Assembly: GCA_947442505.1 (NCBI GenBank) | Contig: CANEVR010000017.1 | Span: 1-42,884 of the forward strand | Reading direction: 5' to 3' | Source: Flavobacteriales bacterium | GTDB lineage: Bacteria > Bacteroidota > Bacteroidia > Flavobacteriales_D > Sanyastnellaceae | Length of the DNA stretch: 42,884 bases | Shown here: positions 25,900 to 33,942 of the stretch, piece by piece | Layout: the number at the start of each line of letters is the position of its first letter | How positions within the stretch are numbered: position 1 is the stretch's first letter | The notes under the pieces: generated by a model | What the model was told of the DNA's origin: nothing | Databases searched by the model: none | The model's input: only the letters and a program-made list of their open reading frames with translations | Made by a program: the position numbers and the translations under genes

Positions 25900-27000
25900 A
25901 TGAATCGCATTAGTCAACCTGCTGTCCTTGTCCTTGCTGACGGCACTGTTTTTCAAGGAAAATCTTGTGGATACGTTGGAGTAACAACGGGAGAAATAGC
26001 TTTCAATACGGCCATGACCGGCTACCAAGAGGTGTTTACCGATCCTTCTTATTTCGGTCAAGTGCTCATTATGGCCACCGCCCACATTGGGAACTATGGG
26101 GTGCACCAGGACGAGATTGAGAGTGAATCTTGCAAGGTTGCAGGGGTTATCATCAAGAAGTTTTCAGATGTCGCCAGTCGCATAGGTCCTATCGGAACAT
26201 TACAGGATTATTTGGTTCGCGATAAGGTGGTAGGTATTTCTGATATTGATACCCGCGCTTTGGTTCGCCACATCCGCAAGGCAGGTGCCATGAACTGCAT
26301 CATCAGCTCGGACGAAAGCAAGAGTATCGAAGAACTGAAAGCCCAATTGGCGCAAGTGCCGTCCATGGATGGCTTGTCGCTTTCGCAGGAGGTGTGTTGT
26401 AAGGAAGCTTTTTTTGAGGGCGATGAGAACAGCGCGATTCGTGTAGCGGTGATAGATTTTGGCATCAAGAAAAATATCGTTCGATGTTTGACAGAACGCG
26501 GTGCGTATTGCAAGGTTTTTCCGATGCACACCACCGCAGCTGAAGTGTTGTCCTGGAAGCCAACGGGCATTATGTACAGCAATGGTCCTGGCGACCCATC
26601 GGTGATGCATTCGAGCATTCAATTGGTGAAAGAGTTGATTGATTCCAGCGTGCCAGGATTTGGCATTTGTTTGGGACATCAGATCATCGGATTGAGTCAG
26701 GGGTTGAAGACTGAGAAGATGTTCAATGGACACCGCGGTATCAACCATCCGATTAAGAATTTAAAAACGGGAAAGGCTGAAATAACCAGCCAGAATCACG
26801 GCTTTGTGATTTCAAAGGAGTCCATTGCCTCTCAAGACAATGTAGAGGTAACGCACATACATTTGAATGACGACACCATCGCGGGCATTGCCTTAAAGAA
26901 CAAAAATGTATTTAGCGTACAATACCATCCTGAAGCCAGCGCCGGCCCGCATGATTCGAGGTATTTGTTTGATCAGTTTGTTGAGGGGATGAAGGGATGA
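25900..27000 (+). CDS. carA: Carbamoyl-phosphate synthase small subunit
   Basis: CarA is the glutaminase subunit of carbamoyl-phosphate synthetase, supplying ammonia to CarB for arginine and pyrimidine synthesis. The 366-residue protein has the N-terminal CPSase domain (ALVLADGTVFQGKSCG..., about residues 6-150) and a class I glutamine amidotransferase domain (about 185-360). The nucleophile is the cysteine in GFGICLGHQ; the His/Glu pair is in QYHPEASAGPHDSRYLFD. The large subunit carB is not in the window. The start follows a TAATTTCG box by seven bases. The last codons run into the GATGAAGG/GATGAGGA array, so the tail (EGMKG) is shaped by it. Confidence 0.95.
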   Translation: MNRISQPAVLVLADGTVFQGKSCGYVGVTTGEIAFNTAMTGYQEVFTDPSYFGQVLIMATAHIGNYGVHQDEIESESCKVAGVIIKKFSDVASRIGPIGTLQDYLVRDKVVGISDIDTRALVRHIRKAGAMNCIISSDESKSIEELKAQLAQVPSMDGLSLSQEVCCKEAFFEGDENSAIRVAVIDFGIKKNIVRCLTERGAYCKVFPMHTTAAEVLSWKPTGIMYSNGPGDPSVMHSSIQLVKELIDSSVPGFGICLGHQIIGLSQGLKTEKMFNGHRGINHPIKNLKTGKAEITSQNHGFVISKESIASQDNVEVTHIHLNDDTIAGIALKNKNVFSVQYHPEASAGPHDSRYLFDQFVEGMKG

Positions 27001-27039
27001 GGAGATGAAGGGATGAGGAGATGAAGGGATGAAAGGATG
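26984..27039 (+). repeat. GATGAAGG/GATGAGGA array after carA
   Basis: An 8-base purine-rich unit (GATGAGGA and GATGAAGG variants) repeats about six to seven times, starting inside the last codons of carA. Similar arrays lie at 31156-31210 (opposite strand) and 42761-42884. Confidence 0.8.
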
Positions 27040-27068
27040 TTGTGATCGATTATGCCGCTTTTTCGAAA

Positions 27069-27190
27069 ACTCTGCGCCCTTTGCGTAATCTCGGCGGGCT
27101 TTGCGTTAAGATATATTTATTTGAAAATCGGGAGTAAAGTGGTAAACGATGTTTTTCTTTAGCGCAAAGGACGCGCCAAGCGCGCAAGAG
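27069..27190. repeat. Palindromic TTTGCG-type dispersed element, copy A
   Basis: The left arm (27069-27111) contains repeated CCCTTTGCG and GGCTTTGCG motifs. The right arm (about 27154-27190) holds the inverted counterparts (AGCGCAAAGGACGCG), with about 40 bases between. The element resembles the dispersed intergenic TTTGCG repeat common in Bacteroidota genomes. Copy B at 29921-30050 is in the same orientation, and the two align along most of their length, including the inner part (xAAAGxGGTxAAxGAT). No transposase is encoded. Confidence 0.65.
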
Positions 27191-27226
27191 ACCTTTTATT
27201 TTTCAGAGCGGCTAAATAATTTAATA

Positions 27227-27238
27227 ATGTATATACAT
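27227..27238. promoter_or_regulatory. Perfect 12-base palindrome upstream of collagen-like gene
   Basis: ATGTATATACAT is a perfect palindrome 20 bases before the TATATTTG box of the gene at 27283, where a regulator could overlap the upstream promoter half. It may be an operator or simply AT-rich chance. Confidence 0.3.
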
Positions 27239-27258
27239 AACATTGAATAAAAGTAGAT

Positions 27259-27266
27259 TATATTTG
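27259..27266 (+). promoter_or_regulatory. TAnnTTTG box of the collagen-like gene
   Basis: TATATTTG lies 16 bases before the ATG at 27283. Confidence 0.55.
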
Positions 27267-27282
27267 AAGACAACCAAAACAC

Positions 27283-29337
27283 ATGAAAAAAGCATTTCTC
27301 TTTTTAGGAATCTCTGTCCTGTTGTTTTCCACTAGCGCAGTAGCGCAAAACCTTCCAGCTTACCTCCCCTCCAACGGCCTAGTCGGCTGGTGGCCATTTA
27401 ACGGCAATGCCAATGACGAGAGTGGGAATGGGAATGACGGAACGGTGAATGGAGCGACTTTAGTGAGTGATAGGGATGGGAATTCAAGTGGCGCATATAG
27501 TTTTGATGGAGTTGATGATTTTATTGAGGCGAATAGAGTTAACAGCCAGAATCATACACTCTCATTATGGTACAAGGTAGATGCGGTAACCCCTTCTTTA
27601 CCTTTAGTAGATGCTTTTGATTCATACTTTGATTTTTTTATCGAGTCTAATGTGATTAAATATGCCAGTTTTTTTGATGTTAATGCATATTATAACATAG
27701 CTTTTGACTTGATTCCAATTGCTGCGAATTGGGTACATTTAGTCTTGATTATTTCTGGAGATTCAGTAAACATTTATCAGAATGGAGTGGTTTCACAATC
27801 TATGTCAATAGAACCTTTGCCATCCTCTATTGGTAGTTTCTTTTTTGGAGCTAGTTTTACAGGAACAGATCAGTACTTGAATGGCTCGTTAGACGACATC
27901 GCCATTTACAACCGCGCCCTCACCCAAGAAGAAATCACCGCTTTGTACACGGGAACGCCTGTCAATGGCGGCGGAAGCACTAGCAGTGCCAATCCTGTTC
28001 CTCCTGGAATTCCTTATCAGGCGGTTGTAAGAAATGCCAACGGACAGGTAGCGGCCAATACAGCCGTGACAACGCGTTTTACTTTGCACCAAACAACAGC
28101 AGACGGCGCAGTGGAGTACCAAGAAACCCACGCCCTCACCACCAATGCGCAAGGATTGATGTCCACCGTCTTGGGACAGGGCACCGCAGTACAAAACACC
28201 TTTGCTGTTATCAACTGGGCCAACACCAACAAGTTCATGCAGGTAGAGGTGGATCTCGGCAACGGCTATGTGGATTTGGGAACGCAACAGCTGATGTCCG
28301 TACCGTATGCGATGTATGCCGCCAATGCGCCGGCCGGTCCTCAGGGTCCGCAAGGTCCTCAGGGTCCTGCGGGGGCGGATGGTGTCGCGGGAGCAACAGG
28401 AGCGATAGGACCGCAGGGGCCGATTGGATTAACAGGTGCAACAGGAGCAACGGGACCACAAGGTCCGATTGGATTAACCGGGCCAGCGGGAGCTACAGGA
28501 GCAACAGGACCGCAGGGACCAATTGGATTAACTGGACCTGCAGGAGCAACAGGAGCGACGGGACCTCAAGGATCAATAGGATTGACAGGACCTGCAGGGG
28601 CAACGGGAGCGACAGGACCGCAGGGACCAATTGGATTAACTGGACCTGTAGGTGCAACAGGAGCAACGGGGCCACAAGGTCCGATAGGGTTGACGGGGCC
28701 AGCGGGAGCTAATGGGCTAAGTGCATATCAAATTTGGTTAAATGAAGGGAATACAGGGACAGAGACACAATTTTTAAGTCAGTTGTCTGGACAAGGCGCC
28801 TCCAGTCATGGAAGTGCGAATTTTAATAGTTCAGGGAATTTTATTGTGCCAAATAACGTTCATTCAATAGAAATTAATATTGCGGGAAGTGTCGGAGGTA
28901 ATGGTGGAACAGCTTATAGCTATTCGAATCAGACATTTGGCGGTGGTTCTGGTGGCTCATTTGGTTTTTCAAGACTGATTATTTCTGTTAATCCTCAGGA
29001 TACAATATCATTTATAATTGGCAACAACGGAATTAATGGAAATAATTGTTGCTATGCTCCATGTCTACCTGATTTCGGCGGCCCTCCAGCTTGCGCAGGT
29101 AGCGCAGGTACTCAAGGTCAAACAACGCAATTGACTATTAATAATCAGCTTCTTTTACAAGTTTACGGCGGATCCGGAGGGGGAGGAGGAGGTTGGACAG
29201 GGAATAACAATTATGGAGGCGTTGCCGGAACCGCAGGATTTGTAGAGTATGATTCAAATTTAATTTCATCGGGTGCTATTCTTTTGCAAGGAAATATCTG
29301 GAATATATCTCAAGGCACAATTTTAATTCGATATTAA
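27283..29337 (+). CDS. Collagen-like secreted protein with LamG domain
   Basis: This is a 684-residue exported protein. It has a signal peptide ([16 protein letters not shown], cut near AVAQ) and a laminin-G/concanavalin-like domain (about residues 30-225: [20 protein letters not shown] and [16 protein letters not shown]). A segment common in Bacteroidota fibre-like proteins follows (about 243-348: [14 protein letters not shown] and [11 protein letters not shown]). Next is a collagen-like Gly-x-y stretch (352-478) built from an 18-residue unit, then [21 protein letters not shown], and a glycine-rich C-terminal domain with cysteines (NNCCYAPC). No T9SS tail was recognised, so the export route beyond the inner membrane is open. 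It probably forms a trimeric surface fibre or adhesin. It lies between two directly repeated palindromic elements and has its own promoter box. Confidence 0.88.
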   Translation: MKKAFLFLGISVLLFSTSAVAQNLPAYLPSNGLVGWWPFNGNANDESGNGNDGTVNGATLVSDRDGNSSGAYSFDGVDDFIEANRVNSQNHTLSLWYKVDAVTPSLPLVDAFDSYFDFFIESNVIKYASFFDVNAYYNIAFDLIPIAANWVHLVLIISGDSVNIYQNGVVSQSMSIEPLPSSIGSFFFGASFTGTDQYLNGSLDDIAIYNRALTQEEITALYTGTPVNGGGSTSSANPVPPGIPYQAVVRNANGQVAANTAVTTRFTLHQTTADGAVEYQETHALTTNAQGLMSTVLGQGTAVQNTFAVINWANTNKFMQVEVDLGNGYVDLGTQQLMSVPYAMYAANAPAGPQGPQGPQGPAGADGVAGATGAIGPQGPIGLTGATGATGPQGPIGLTGPAGATGATGPQGPIGLTGPAGATGATGPQGSIGLTGPAGATGATGPQGPIGLTGPVGATGATGPQGPIGLTGPAGANGLSAYQIWLNEGNTGTETQFLSQLSGQGASSHGSANFNSSGNFIVPNNVHSIEINIAGSVGGNGGTAYSYSNQTFGGGSGGSFGFSRLIISVNPQDTISFIIGNNGINGNNCCYAPCLPDFGGPPACAGSAGTQGQTTQLTINNQLLLQVYGGSGGGGGGWTGNNNYGGVAGTAGFVEYDSNLISSGAILLQGNIWNISQGTILIRY
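28336..28716 (+). repeat. Tandem 54-base collagen-like repeats
   Basis: Six blocks of the pattern [18 protein letters not shown] (one shorter, one with S, one with V) follow a less regular [16 protein letters not shown] start. The 54-base period is a multiple of three, so copy-number change keeps the frame. The DNA copies differ at third positions, so the array is not very recent. Confidence 0.85.
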
Positions 29338-29340
29338 AAT

Positions 29341-29498
29341 TCAGATGTTTTAAAAGTAACTCTATTAGTTTCTTCATTTTAACCAACAAAAAGCATCTAA
29401 GATTATTGAATGCAAAAAAAATACAAGTTTATACTCCCTCATTGAAATCGGTATCAATTAGAAAAATTTAAAATATAGTGATATTAAAGAAGGGATAT
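29341..29498. other. AT-rich gap with no recognised feature
   Basis: After the collagen-like gene this stretch is AT-rich with no promoter box, hairpin or open frame that I could support. Confidence 0.5.
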
Positions 29499-29729
29499 AT
29501 GAAATACAGATTCCACTTCAATTTTCCAACTGTTAATGAGGTTAGTAAAACCAAATTTGTCATCCACAGCTGCGTATGTGGTTGCAGAAAAATCAAAACC
29601 AATCGCAATGGATTTTGGACAGAGTGTTTTGATAATTATGCTGATGCGCGAAATAGTTTAAGAAAATTGATAGAGAAGTTTCGAGATTTTGATTTTGAGA
29701 TTGCTCCTTGCAAGGGAATTGGGTTATAA
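29499..29729 (+). CDS. Small protein with Cys-Val-Cys-Gly-Cys motif
   Basis: This is a 76-residue protein of unknown function (MKYRFHFNFPTVNEVSK at the start). The cluster CVCGCRK is the only striking motif and could bind a metal, but three cysteines so close are not enough for a family call. The ATG at 29499 is preferred over a GTG at 29478 because AAGAAGGG lies just upstream, one of the few Shine-Dalgarno-like sequences here. It lies in the accessory stretch between the two palindromic repeats and may be a remnant cargo gene. Confidence 0.5.
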   Translation: MKYRFHFNFPTVNEVSKTKFVIHSCVCGCRKIKTNRNGFWTECFDNYADARNSLRKLIEKFRDFDFEIAPCKGIGL

Positions 29730-29920
29730 TGCGGATGCTCGAAAATTGATAAATCAGTGAATCAGAATTTTATTCATTTTTAAATATCTTCTCATTTTCA
29801 TTTTTTTCTTCTTCAGTTTTCACAAGCTCTTTGGAGTGATTTCTTATTTTATAGAGGGCGTTTATTGAATATAATTCCTTGGATGATGAGAAAATATGAA
29901 TTGGGTTAGAATACAAAGAA

Positions 29921-30050
29921 TACTTTGCGCCCTTTGCGCAATCTCAGCGGGCTTTGCGTTAAAAATATTCATAAAAATCTTAAGCCAAAGCGGTGAAAGA
30001 TTTTTTCTTTATCGCAGAGGACCCAGAGGACGCGCAAAGGGCGTGGAGGG
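29921..30050. repeat. Palindromic TTTGCG-type dispersed element, copy B
   Basis: The second copy of the element at 27069-27190 is in the same orientation, with left arm 29921-29966 (TTTGCGCCCTTTGCGCAATC and GGGCTTTGCG) and right arm about 30003-30047 (ATCGCAGAGGACCCAGAGGACG). The open frame that crosses it (29896-30087) is a by-product of the repeat. Confidence 0.65.
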
Positions 30051-30124
30051 AGTTGGTTTTTTTATCAATGCAAAAAATGATATTTGATACGGAAGACTAC
30101 TTTGTTTTTTTAACCAATTTCATT

Positions 30125-30132
30125 TAATTTTG
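30125..30132 (+). promoter_or_regulatory. Isolated TAnnTTTG box
   Basis: TAATTTTG matches the promoter consensus but no normal gene follows; a terminator-like hairpin begins only 11 bases later. A 31-codon frame (ATG 30135) crosses the hairpin. Confidence 0.4.
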
Positions 30133-30142
30133 TCATGTTATA

Positions 30143-30178
30143 CCGTCGGTCCCTGAGCAATCAAACTGGCGGTTTTTT
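30143..30178 (+). terminator. Hairpin with T-run, terminator-like
   Basis: CCGTCGGT (30143-30150) can pair along all eight bases, with two G-U pairs, to ACTGGCGG (30165-30172). A T-run (30173-30178) follows directly. The loop contains CCCTGAGC, which also starts a widespread bacterial intergenic repeat, so a repeat remnant is an alternative. Confidence 0.5.
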
Positions 30179-30195
30179 GTTTTGGGATACAGGTC

Positions 30196-30207
30196 GTATT
30201 GCAATAC
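30196..30207. repeat. Short palindromic repeat GTATTGCAATAC
   Basis: GTATTGCAATAC is a perfect palindrome inside the phrase AGGTCGTATTGCAATACGTCC. It resembles a dispersed intergenic palindrome of the form CGTATTGCAATACG found in many bacterial genomes. Confidence 0.45.
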
Positions 30208-30229
30208 GTCCCTACAAAACGCCTTCCTG

Positions 30230-30566
30230 AATTTTAATTAGGTTCCTTATTCCTAACGGATGATATGTGTGAGGTAACAGAGGCAGTGTATCTTTGAGAA
30301 AAGCCAATGATGCAATGGTTTTTCATTGACGCAAAATTACAGGGTGCTTTTTACATTAACAAGATTCATATAAGCCCCATATGACTGCCAAGCATGACTA
30401 TTTATTACAACACCTATTCACAATTTAATCAGATTGTATCTGTAGCCTTCGTTGCGTTTTATTGTTTCGTTTTGTGTTAGGTTAAAATGCATATTATGCC
30501 TCATTGTCTTTTATGCCACCTTATGTGTTTCTTGACTCTTGGAACAGCGCTTATTTGCTTTGCACC
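30230..30566. other. Gap of about 340 bases, nothing recognised
   Basis: This stretch lies between the hairpin/palindrome region and the DUF6934 gene. It holds an isolated TATCTTTG (about 30289-30296) with no following gene, and otherwise no supported feature. Confidence 0.4.
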
Positions 30567-30983
30567 ATGGAACAACATTATCCAGTGCATTACCGATCAG
30601 GTGAAACCCATCAATTCTGGTTTGTGAGCGTAGGGAGGAGGAATGTAATTAAGTGTGTACAATTGGACTTATTAGAAGTGAATCCTGATGTTTATAATCT
30701 TTGTTTGTATGACGTAGATGAAGATTCAGGGGAACTTTCAGATTCATTGGTGTCCAATAATGGTGATCTTCCGAAACTGTTTTCCACTATAGCAGTTTGC
30801 TTGAAGTCCTTTTTTTACAATTATTCATTTGCATCCATCTCCTTTCAGGGAAACACGGTCTCCCGAAATCGCCTTTACCGAATGTGGATTTCTAATTTCA
30901 AACCTTATTGGCAAGATGAATTTGATATCGAAGTACAAGAGAATAATGGCAATGAGTTTGTTTTTATCATTAAAAAAAAGTAA
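30567..30983 (+). CDS. DUF6934-like protein
   Basis: This protein has 138 residues from ATG 30567. The sequence HQFWFVSVGRRNVIKCV followed by VYNLCLYDVDEDSGELSD, SLVSNNGDLPKLFSTIA and GNTVSRNRLYRMWIS matches what I know of the DUF6934 family, whose members show VYNL, D-x-D-x-x-(S/T)-G, SNNGD and R-x-RLYRM in this order. Function is unknown; members are small, cytosolic, patchily distributed and often beside small companion genes. An ATG at 30513 or a TTG at 30504 would add residues not expected for the family; 30567 is my choice. It is followed after 10 bases by a 53-residue gene. Confidence 0.65.
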   Translation: MEQHYPVHYRSGETHQFWFVSVGRRNVIKCVQLDLLEVNPDVYNLCLYDVDEDSGELSDSLVSNNGDLPKLFSTIAVCLKSFFYNYSFASISFQGNTVSRNRLYRMWISNFKPYWQDEFDIEVQENNGNEFVFIIKKK

Positions 30984-30993
30984 GTTTGTGTGT

Positions 30994-31155
30994 ATGAAAT
31001 GTTCAAAAGACAATAAGATAATTTCCGATCAAAAACTCAGAGAAATCATGGAAAAAACACCCATGGTGCGATCAGCTAAGACAGAAAAGATAATGGAGGA
31101 TTTGCCAGCTTTTATGGAGTTGATCAACGATAAGAGTAAATGGAGGAAATTGTAA
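30994..31155 (+). CDS. Small partner gene of the DUF6934 protein
   Basis: This is a 53-residue, highly charged, helical protein (MKCSKDNKIISDQKLREIME at the start). It begins 10 bases after the DUF6934 stop and is probably co-transcribed. I do not recognise a family. A longer frame starting at 30829 lies mostly inside the DUF6934 gene and is not used. A small charged protein right after the DUF6934 gene looks like a toxin-antitoxin arrangement, but there is no direct evidence. Confidence 0.5.
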   Translation: MKCSKDNKIISDQKLREIMEKTPMVRSAKTEKIMEDLPAFMELINDKSKWRKL

Positions 31156-31210
31156 TCATCCCTTCATCCCCTCATTCCCTCATCCCTTCAAATCCCTCAT
31201 CCCTTTTTCC
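31156..31210 (-). repeat. GATGAGGG-type array, opposite strand
   Basis: On the plus strand this reads as CATCCC/CTCATCCC repeats, the reverse complement of the arrays after carA and terC. It begins right after the small gene's stop and ends just before the TATCTTCG box of the next gene. Confidence 0.7.
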
Positions 31211-31211
31211 C

Positions 31212-31219
31212 TATCTTCG
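31212..31219 (+). promoter_or_regulatory. Promoter-like box of the DUF2231-like gene
   Basis: TATCTTCG, a one-base variant of TAnnTTTG, lies four bases before the ATG at 31224. Confidence 0.5.
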
Positions 31220-31223
31220 CCTT

Positions 31224-31718
31224 ATGAACGGCGTACAACTGCATTTTCTTTTCAATCACGTGCCCATGTTTTTGGCATTGTTTGCATTGATCCTTTGGGT
31301 AGCGAATATTTTCCAACCCAACAAAACCTTGAAAAATTTGGCTATCCTATTCATGGTGGTGATGGGATTGATGAGCTTGGCCGCCATGGCCACGGGCGAA
31401 GAAGCCGAAGAAGTAATGGAACAATGGGGCATGAGCCACAGAGCCATCCACGAGCATGAAGAACTGGCTGAAGTGGCCCATTTCAGTGCATTGGGCATGG
31501 CCGCATTGGCCTTGGTGGTTTTCTTCATCGAAAGAAAAAAAGGAAAAGCCATTTCTGCATTTCCTTGGATTGCCATGATTGGTCTCTTGGGTGTGTTGAT
31601 CACCATGTCCATCGCCGCGCATGAAGGCGGAAAATTGAGTCACCCCGAGTTGTATCAAACACCACCAGCAGGATTGGAAAATGGTGGTGAAGAATCCCAT
31701 GAGTCAGAAGAACATTGA
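31224..31718 (+). CDS. DUF2231-like membrane protein
   Basis: This is a 164-residue inner-membrane protein with about four helices. The first follows a histidine-containing start (LHFLFNHVPMFLALFALILW). A loop EEAEEVMEQWGMSHRAIHEHEEL follows after the second helix, and the C-terminal tail is rich in Glu and His. Membrane histidines at these positions resemble DUF2231 and other predicted haem- or metal-associated membrane proteins, but function is not known. The ATG at 31224 is used because a TATCTTCG box lies four bases upstream and the upstream frame from 31140 would read through the CATCCC array. The gene before it ends at 31155 and dnaN follows with its own promoter. Confidence 0.7.
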   Translation: MNGVQLHFLFNHVPMFLALFALILWVANIFQPNKTLKNLAILFMVVMGLMSLAAMATGEEAEEVMEQWGMSHRAIHEHEELAEVAHFSALGMAALALVVFFIERKKGKAISAFPWIAMIGLLGVLITMSIAAHEGGKLSHPELYQTPPAGLENGGEESHESEEH

Positions 31719-31827
31719 TGCCCCGCATCCCGCTGTTATCTAGCCCGGTTTGGATTGGTTTGCGCCATTCCATCTTTGATTGTTGATAAACTATCCTCGG
31801 GTAGTAGGGTTTGCTTTTATCCCATCT

Positions 31828-31835
31828 TATATTTG
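31828..31835 (+). promoter_or_regulatory. TAnnTTTG box of dnaN
   Basis: TATATTTG lies 22 bases before the dnaN ATG at 31858, so this mRNA has a short leader. Confidence 0.55.
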
Positions 31836-31857
31836 CTCCAATTAGAATACTAACGAC

Positions 31858-32979
31858 ATGAATATTATAGTTAACAGCTCGATCCTGCACAAGTCATTGC
31901 AATTGTTGGGAGGTGTATTGAACAGCAACAACTCATTGCCCATCTTGGACAATTTTTTGTTTGAAATTCGTCCCCAAACATTGACGGTGAGCGCATCCGA
32001 TTTGGAAACCGCCATCACAGTTACCTTGGATGGCATTGATACCAAAGGAGAAGGTGTATTGTGTGTGCCCGCCAAGCTGTTGATGGATATTTTGAAATCG
32101 ATTCCAGAGCATCCTTTGAATTTCACCATCGATTCTAAAACCTATGGCATTGAAATTTCATCGGATTTCGGAAAGTATAAATTGACCGGTGTCAATGGTG
32201 ATGATTTCCCCAAAGCACCTGCCATGGACAGCGACAAGTCGTTCAAAGTGCCCGGTGACGTGATGTCCCGTGCCATCAACAAGACTTTGTTTGCTGCAGG
32301 AAACGATGACATGCGCCCAGTGATGAGCGGTGTTTATTTTGAAGTACACGAGAATGAAACGCGTTTTGTGGCCACTGATGCGCACAAGTTGGTTCGTTAT
32401 ACCAGAACCGATGCGGGTGGAGATGCAGCAACCTTTATCGTACCGAGAAAGCCTTTGAATTTGATGAAGGGCATTTTGGGTTCAGTGAAGTCTGATGTCA
32501 GTGTTGCTTACTCAGACAACAACGCTCAATTTACATTTGACAATGTTTCTTTGATGTGCCGTTTGATTGAGGGCAAGTACCCCAATTACGAGGCGGTTAT
32601 TCCAAAAGAGAATCCATTCAAGTTGACCATCGATCGTGCGGACTTATTGCAGTCCATTCGTCGTGTGAGCATCTTTGCCAATAAGACAACTCATCAGGTT
32701 CGTTTGAAAATGGGCGGCAGTGAGTTGCACATTTCAGCGGAGGATTTGGATTATAGCAATGAGGCCAATGAGCGTTTGACTTGCACCTACGTCGGTGATG
32801 ATATGGAGATTGGATTCAATAGCCGTTTCTTGGCGGAGATGTTGAGCAATTTGGATTGCGACAATGTGACCATGGAAATGAGCGCACCCAATCGTGCGGG
32901 TATCATGCGTCCGTTGGAGTTGGTGGATGAGAGCGAGGACATTTTGATGTTGGTTATGCCGGTGATGTTGAACAGCTAA
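31858..32979 (+). CDS. dnaN: DNA polymerase III beta sliding clamp
   Basis: This is the ring-shaped clamp that holds DNA polymerase III on DNA. It is 373 residues long, the usual size, with three repeated clamp domains. It has the typical start (MNIIVNSSILHKSLQLLGGV), LPILDNFLFEI, the central SGVYFEV and FVATDAHKL, and the C-terminal MLVMPVML. dnaA is not adjacent, so this is not the classic dnaA-dnaN origin layout. The stop overlaps the start of the nucleoside phosphorylase gene by one base (TAATG), so they are probably co-transcribed. Confidence 0.95.
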   Translation: MNIIVNSSILHKSLQLLGGVLNSNNSLPILDNFLFEIRPQTLTVSASDLETAITVTLDGIDTKGEGVLCVPAKLLMDILKSIPEHPLNFTIDSKTYGIEISSDFGKYKLTGVNGDDFPKAPAMDSDKSFKVPGDVMSRAINKTLFAAGNDDMRPVMSGVYFEVHENETRFVATDAHKLVRYTRTDAGGDAATFIVPRKPLNLMKGILGSVKSDVSVAYSDNNAQFTFDNVSLMCRLIEGKYPNYEAVIPKENPFKLTIDRADLLQSIRRVSIFANKTTHQVRLKMGGSELHISAEDLDYSNEANERLTCTYVGDDMEIGFNSRFLAEMLSNLDCDNVTMEMSAPNRAGIMRPLELVDESEDILMLVMPVMLNS

Positions 32980-33860
32980 TGAAGGCCAGTAGACTTCGAT
33001 CTGCATCGGAAATCATTCCGAATACCCATTTAATAATCAATTCCGACTCCTCTGTATATCATCTGGGGGTGACGGGCGACCAAGTAGCCGATGACATTTG
33101 GATTGTCGGTGACCCAGAGCGTGTTCCTAAAATCTCAAAGTACTTTGATTGTATTCAAGTACAACTGCACCGCAGGGAGTATGTTTTGCATACCGGTTTA
33201 TTGAAAGGCAAACCATTGACCGTGGTTTCATCAGGAATTGGCGTAGACAACATCGATATTCTGATCAATGAGTTGGATGGCGCTGTTAACGTGGATCCCA
33301 ATACCCGTCAAATTCGAACAACATTGCGTCGCCTTCGCTTTTTGCGTTTGGGAACATCAGGCACCATACTTCCAGAGATTCCAATTCACACAATAGTAGC
33401 CGCGCGTTATTCCTTTGCCCATGATGGCGTTCCATTGAGCTATGAGGCCGAGATGGAAGGCAAAGAAAAGGAGTTGCTGACAGCGTTGAAACAAAGGGTG
33501 TTGACTTTTGATACCACTTACGTTGCCCAATCGAGCGAGGAGTTGTTGCAGCGATACCCCATTTTTGATTTACAAGGCATTACCTACACAGCCAATGGGT
33601 TTTATGGCCCGCAGGGTAGGTCGGTCCGTCTGCATTCCAAGAACGAAGATTGGACGCACATGCAGAGATTTGAATGGGAAGGGATGGGGATAACCAATAT
33701 TGAAATGGAATCGTCAGGCATGTATGCATTGGCCAGTATGTTGGGGCATCAGGCATTGACCTGTTGCGTGCTGTTGGCCAATCGAGCCACCCAAGAATTT
33801 ACAGACACACCAGAGCAGGCCGTTGAGGACTTGATCCAAAAGGCCATCGCTGCCTTTTAA
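32979..33860 (+). CDS. Nucleoside phosphorylase, uridine-phosphorylase type
   Basis: This is a 293-residue enzyme that splits nucleosides with phosphate. The phosphate-binding start GDPERVPKISKYFD (about residues 44-57), VVSSGIGVDN and the RLGTSGT loop are typical of the PNP/UDP family. The segment TNIEMESSGMYALASMLG carries the acidic ribose-binding residues. The arrangement is closest to uridine phosphorylase, but purine specificity cannot be excluded. The ATG overlaps the dnaN stop by one base, so both are read from one mRNA; a functional link between the two is not obvious. Confidence 0.85.
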   Translation: MKASRLRSASEIIPNTHLIINSDSSVYHLGVTGDQVADDIWIVGDPERVPKISKYFDCIQVQLHRREYVLHTGLLKGKPLTVVSSGIGVDNIDILINELDGAVNVDPNTRQIRTTLRRLRFLRLGTSGTILPEIPIHTIVAARYSFAHDGVPLSYEAEMEGKEKELLTALKQRVLTFDTTYVAQSSEELLQRYPIFDLQGITYTANGFYGPQGRSVRLHSKNEDWTHMQRFEWEGMGITNIEMESSGMYALASMLGHQALTCCVLLANRATQEFTDTPEQAVEDLIQKAIAAF

Positions 33861-33915
33861 AAAATTGGTGTGAATAACAAATTGTTTTCTTAAAATTCTC
33901 CCATCTTCTTCCCGT

Positions 33916-33923
33916 TAGTTTTG
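33916..33923 (+). promoter_or_regulatory. TAnnTTTG box of the SirB1-like gene
   Basis: TAGTTTTG lies 19 bases before the ATG at 33943. Confidence 0.5.
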
Positions 33924-33942
33924 AAATACCAAAACGAGCAAT

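Noticed and set aside
27889-28353. Long minus-strand frames under the collagen-like gene
   Set aside because: They mirror Gly/Pro-rich coding on the plus strand, which gives stop-free opposite frames; the plus-strand domains are clear.
28336-28716. Regular repeats that might look like CRISPR
   Set aside because: The 54-base period is contiguous coding sequence without unique spacers.
29896-30087. Open frame of 63 codons across the palindromic element
   Set aside because: It lies within repeat copy B and its translation is a by-product of the TTTGCG repeats.
30135-30229. 31-codon frame after the isolated promoter box
   Set aside because: It crosses a terminator-like hairpin and a dispersed palindrome; no protein-like features.
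31140-31223. Longer N-terminus for the DUF2231-like gene
   Set aside because: It would translate the CATCCC array and precede the TATCTTCG box.
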